A stretch of 35,507 nucleotides of DNA from assembly GCA_023442485.1 (NCBI GenBank), contig JAEZZG010000058.1, positions 1-35,507 of the forward strand. Reading direction: 5' to 3'. The notes below the pieces were generated by a model, which had not been told where the DNA came from, made no database searches, and saw only the letters and a program-made list of their open reading frames with translations. The stretch comes from Actinomycetes bacterium. GTDB taxonomy: Bacteria; Actinomycetota; Actinomycetes; Propionibacteriales; Propionibacteriaceae. Of this stretch, positions 32,792-35,507 are shown one piece after another (positions within the stretch are counted from its first letter, which is position 1; the number at the start of each line of letters is the position of its first letter). A program made the position numbers and the translations under genes.

Positions 32792-34384
32792 CTACTTCTC
32801 GTCGTCATCGTCTTCGGGCTTGTCCACCACGAGAGTCTCGGTGGTCAGCAGCAAGGACGCGATCGAGGCAGCGTTAGCCAGCGAGGAACGAGTCACCTTG
32901 ACTGGGTCAATAACACCCTGCTCAATCAGGTTGCCGTAGGTATCGGTCTTGGCGTTGTAGCCTTCGCCGACCTCCATCTCAGCAACCTTCGAGGTGGTGA
33001 CATAACCTGGCTTGCCAGCATTCTCGGCGATCCAGCGCAACGGCTCCGCCAGGGAGTTCTTGACGATCTGAACGCCGACCTTCTCGTCGCCAGTCAAGCC
33101 GAGGAAGTCATCGAGGACGCGGCTAGCGTGGATCAAAGCAGAACCACCGCCGGCAACGATGCCTTCTTCAATGGCAGCCCGGGTCGCCGACACGGCGTCT
33201 TCGATGCGATGCTTGGTTTCCTTGAGTTCCACCTCAGTGGCGGCACCGACCTGAATCACACAGACACCACCGGCGAGTTTCGCGATGCGCTCCTGGAGCT
33301 TTTCGCGATCCCAATCAGAATCGGTGCTGGCGGCTTCGGCCTGGAGCTGGGCCACGCGGGCTTCAACCTCAGCGGTTTCACCGGCTCCATCAACGATGGT
33401 GGTGGAATCCTTGGTGACAACGATGCGGCGAGCCCGACCGAGCACCTCGAGACCAACCTGATCGAGTTTCAGGCCGACCTCAGCAGCAACGACCTGACCG
33501 CCGGTGAGGATGGCGATATCTTCGAGCATGGCCTTGCGACGGTCACCGAAAGCGGGGGCCTTGACCGCAACCGACGTGAAGGTGCCACGAATCTTGTTCA
33601 CCACCAGAGTCGAGAGGGCTTCACCGTCGACATCTTCTGCCACTATGAACAAGGTGCCATGAGCGGCGATCACCTTCTCCAACATCGGAAGCAGATCATT
33701 CATCGAAGAGATCTTGCCTGAGTGGATCAAGATGTAGGGATCCTCTAGGACAGCTTCCATGCGGTCGGTGTCGGTGACGAAGTAGGGAGAGATGTATCCC
33801 TTGTCGAACTGCATGCCCTCGGTGAAGTCGAGTTCAGTGCCGAAGGTGTTGGATTCTTCAACGGTGATGACGCCGTCCTTGCCCACCTTGTCGAAGGCGT
33901 CGGCAATGATGGAGCCAATGTGCTCGTCGCGGGAGGAGATGGTGGCAACGTCAGCCATATCCTTGGTGATCTCGACCTGCTTGGCATTCTTGTGGAGTTC
34001 ATCAACGACGGCCTCGACAGCCTTATCGATCCCGCGCTTGAGCGAGACCGGAGATGAGCCAGAGGCAACCGCGCGCAGACCTTCGTGAACGAGAGCCTGA
34101 GCGAGGACGGTGGCAGTCGTGGTGCCGTCACCGGCGATGTCGTTGGTCTTGGTAGCGACCTCCTTGGCCAGTTGAGCACCAAGGTTTTCGTAAGGATCCT
34201 TGAGTTCAACTTCCTTGGCGACGGTCACGCCATCGTTGGTGATAGTTGGCGCGCCAAACTTCTGGTCGAGGACAACATAACGACCCTTGGGGCCGAGCGT
34301 CACCTTCACCGTGTTAGCGAGGATATCCACGCCACGCTCCAAAGAGCGGCGAGCTTCCTCATTAAACTGAAGGATTTTTGCCAT
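32792..34384 (-). CDS. groEL: 60 kDa chaperonin GroEL (Hsp60)
   Basis: A 530-residue ATP-driven folding chaperonin. It begins with MAKILQFNEEARRSLERGVDILANTVKVTLGPKG, written here to justify the start. The ATP-binding NDGVTVAKE and DGTTTATVLAQAL loops are intact. The apical domain and KLAGGVCVIQVGAATEVELKE hinge are present, and the C-terminal GIVAGGGSALI and ASIASLLLTTETLVVDKP follow. The tail stops at PEDDDDEK, so it has neither the Gly-Gly-Met repeat of housekeeping GroEL nor the His-rich tail of many actinobacterial GroEL1 proteins. Being next to groES, it corresponds by position to GroEL1. ATG 34384 follows groES by 18 bases. Expression should be CIRCE/HrcA-controlled. Confidence 0.97.
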   Translation of the reverse strand: MAKILQFNEEARRSLERGVDILANTVKVTLGPKGRYVVLDQKFGAPTITNDGVTVAKEVELKDPYENLGAQLAKEVATKTNDIAGDGTTTATVLAQALVHEGLRAVASGSSPVSLKRGIDKAVEAVVDELHKNAKQVEITKDMADVATISSRDEHIGSIIADAFDKVGKDGVITVEESNTFGTELDFTEGMQFDKGYISPYFVTDTDRMEAVLEDPYILIHSGKISSMNDLLPMLEKVIAAHGTLFIVAEDVDGEALSTLVVNKIRGTFTSVAVKAPAFGDRRKAMLEDIAILTGGQVVAAEVGLKLDQVGLEVLGRARRIVVTKDSTTIVDGAGETAEVEARVAQLQAEAASTDSDWDREKLQERIAKLAGGVCVIQVGAATEVELKETKHRIEDAVSATRAAIEEGIVAGGGSALIHASRVLDDFLGLTGDEKVGVQIVKNSLAEPLRWIAENAGKPGYVTTSKVAEMEVGEGYNAKTDTYGNLIEQGVIDPVKVTRSSLANAASIASLLLTTETLVVDKPEDDDDEK

Positions 34385-34402
34385 TTGAGTTCTCTCCCTC
34401 GC

Positions 34403-34699
34403 TTACTTCTGCACCACTGCGAGGATGTCGCGGGCGTTGAGCAGCAGGTAGGTTGTGCCGTCGTACTTGACTTCGGTGCCGCCGTACTTGGAGAAGATCA
34501 CGATGTCACCTTCGGCAACATCCATCGGGATGCGGGTTCCCTTGTCATCGACCCGCCCTGGGCCAGTAGCAATAACCTTGCCTTCCTGAGGCTTTTCTTT
34601 TGCAGTATCGGGGATCACCAGGCCAGAGGCGGTGGTGGTTTCGGCTTCGAGAGGCTCTACAAGGACGCGATCCTCGAGCGGCTTGATCGTGGCTGCCAC
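34403..34699 (-). CDS. groES: 10 kDa co-chaperonin GroES
   Basis: A 98-residue subunit of the heptameric lid for GroEL. It has IKPLEDRVLVEPLEAETTTASGLVIPD with the mobile loop, then KEKPQEGKVIATGPG, GDIVIFSKYGGTEVKYDG and the closing LLLNARDILAVVQ. The GTG at 34699 gives the family N-terminus VAATIKPLEDRV and has AAAGGGG seven bases upstream, so I prefer it to the longer frame from 34741. The gene is the first of the groES-groEL operon, and about 130 bases of leader separate it from the two CIRCE elements. Confidence 0.96.
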   Translation of the reverse strand: MAATIKPLEDRVLVEPLEAETTTASGLVIPDTAKEKPQEGKVIATGPGRVDDKGTRIPMDVAEGDIVIFSKYGGTEVKYDGTTYLLLNARDILAVVQK

Positions 34700-34830
34700 G
34701 TCAAACCCCTTTCTCTTGATAGGTCTAAAAATCAGTGTCATTTTGCCCCGAGACGTCGTCGCGGTGCCGCCCCGGAAGTCATCCTCGGCCCCGCACTAGC
34801 AATGGGATCGGGCTACCGAAGAACCATCAA

Positions 34831-34857
34831 CTAGCACTTGAACTGACCGAGTGCTAA
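34831..34857. promoter_or_regulatory. CIRCE element (HrcA operator), proximal copy
   Basis: CTAGCACTT-N9-GAGTGCTAA matches TTAGCACTC-N9-GAGTGCTAA: the right arm is exact and the left arm has two mismatches. The correct 9-base spacer and the groES position support HrcA binding. Confidence 0.9.
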
Positions 34858-34861
34858 TCAA

Positions 34862-34890
34862 AATGTAGTCGTGGATTAGCACTCAATCAA
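34862..34890 (-). promoter_or_regulatory. Probable groES promoter between two CIRCE elements
   Basis: On the minus strand TTGATT (34885-34890) and TACATT (34862-34867) are spaced by 17 bases. The -35 lies in the spacer of the distal CIRCE and transcription would begin next to the proximal CIRCE, so repressor bound at either element would block it. Confidence 0.7.
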
Positions 34891-34902
34891 GTTAAGTGCC
34901 AA
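34876..34902. promoter_or_regulatory. CIRCE element (HrcA operator), distal copy
   Basis: TTAGCACTC-N9-AAGTGCCAA: here the left arm is exact and the right arm has two mismatches. It is separated from the proximal copy by 18 bases, about 45 bases centre to centre. Confidence 0.85.
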
Positions 34903-34960
34903 GAAAACGAGGGAAAGTTGAGCCCGATAGACTCAATTATCTTGTTGGGGTTCGACCGGG

Positions 34961-35446
34961 TTAGAGGACGGTGACCGACCAGCCAACCGGTTCGCCGTCC
35001 CGATAGGGCAAACAGGCGTGGAATTGATCGACGTCTGGGTCAAAAACGTACGGCAGGAAATAGCGGTCCCCCGGCCAGATGTTGAGGGAGTCAATCTCGG
35101 CGATAGTCTTCCATTCAAGCGGGCCTTCGGCGTTAGCAGCCGGAATCTTGCCGATATATCCGTCAATGACGAAGATGAAACCAAAGTGGTTCTCCCCATT
35201 CGCCCCGAATCCCGGCCACGACACTGTTCCGCGCAGTTTCATCGAGGTGACGTCAATCTGGGCCTCTTCAGCCAGCTCCCTCTTCATCGAAGCGGCGACG
35301 TCCTCATTCTGCTCGACTTTGCCCCCAAGTCCGTTCCACTTGCCGTGCTGATCATCCCAGTCGCGGCCAATCCGATGGCACATCAGGACGTGTTCCCCGT
35401 CTGGATGCAAGATGAACCCCAAGGTCGTAATCCTGGCAGTCAACAT
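34961..35446 (-). CDS. Nudix hydrolase, MutT/8-oxo-dGTP diphosphatase-like
   Basis: A 161-residue protein. The Nudix box GGKVEQNEDVAASMKRELAEEAQI (about residues 41-64) conserves the metal-binding REL-x-EE, but Gln replaces the usual Gly before the final hydrophobic. The flanking WNGLGGKVE and FVIDGYIGKIPAANAEGPLEWKTIAEI match MutT-type enzymes of the 8-oxo-dGTP diphosphatase/MTH1-like group. The start is ATG 35446, without a strong ribosome-binding site; the upstream TGATAGGG is weak. It is unrelated to the Nudix gene at 30628. The last 61 bases of the window hold nothing that I can identify. Confidence 0.87.
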   Translation of the reverse strand: MLTARITTLGFILHPDGEHVLMCHRIGRDWDDQHGKWNGLGGKVEQNEDVAASMKRELAEEAQIDVTSMKLRGTVSWPGFGANGENHFGFIFVIDGYIGKIPAANAEGPLEWKTIAEIDSLNIWPGDRYFLPYVFDPDVDQFHACLPYRDGEPVGWSVTVL

Positions 35447-35507
35447 CTCACATCACAACCCTATCACCCGGCATTCCCGAATTAGCAGAGATCGACAAGG
35501 ACGACGG

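Noticed and set aside
34941..34960. A tRNA-like GGGGTTCGACC stretch.
   Set aside because: No acceptor, D or anticodon stems can be drawn around it.

Overview
The window looks like a chromosomal segment of a high-GC Gram-positive bacterium (Actinomycetota). Family identity, gene order (perM-like, purN, purH, folD, DUF3017), the guaB-guaB3 pair, GTG starts, CIRCE control of groES-groEL and a polyprenol-phosphomannose-dependent mannosyltransferase all point that way. A stand-alone cobalamin-binding domain of the methylmalonyl-CoA mutase type and the overall gene set make a Propionibacteriaceae-like organism my best inference, but this is not proven. I see no phage, transposase, CRISPR array, rRNA or tRNA. 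Most of the window is core chromosome with a few accessory pieces.

Layout. 11-5604 (minus) is a purine/one-carbon operon: a DUF6350/PerM-like membrane protein, purN, purH, folD and DUF3017. 5805-9175 holds a cell-envelope block: a single-pass protein with a duplicated extracellular domain, a stand-alone B12-binding protein on the opposite strand, and an M23 peptidase behind a hairpin-rich leader. 9282-11969 (minus) is the PcrA/UvrD helicase. 12165-13946 has a GlsB/YeaQ-type membrane protein with a clear terminator, then an SPFH protein coupled to a ribbon-helix-helix regulator. 14039-16486 has an alpha/beta hydrolase and two GNAT acetyltransferases. 16693-20482 is a YfhO-type membrane protein followed by coaBC. 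20596-25743 (minus) is guaB, guaB3, a chorismate mutase and guaA, followed by the decayed 3' end of an aldehyde dehydrogenase gene.

26147-30443 (plus) is the most accessory-looking part: a carbohydrate catabolic cluster with an FGGY kinase, a fuculose-phosphate-type class II aldolase, a DhnA/LsrF-type class I aldolase and a zinc alcohol dehydrogenase. It has no transporter or regulator inside. Its promoter region carries phased GAAC repeats, and a 273-base internal gap is packed with five dyads. The window closes with a Nudix hydrolase overlapping tail-to-tail with a mannosyltransferase, then groES-groEL under two CIRCE elements, and a second Nudix hydrolase.

How the genes fit together: purN/purH/folD make IMP using formyl-folate, and guaB/guaA convert IMP to GMP, so two parts of the window cover much of de novo guanine synthesis. 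The kinase/aldolase cluster most likely phosphorylates a keto-sugar (the dehydrogenase perhaps forming it from a polyol or reducing the aldehyde) and cleaves it to dihydroxyacetone phosphate plus an aldehyde. The substrate cannot be told from sequence alone. Start codons were chosen from Shine-Dalgarno spacing and family N-termini and often differ from the longest possible reading frame.
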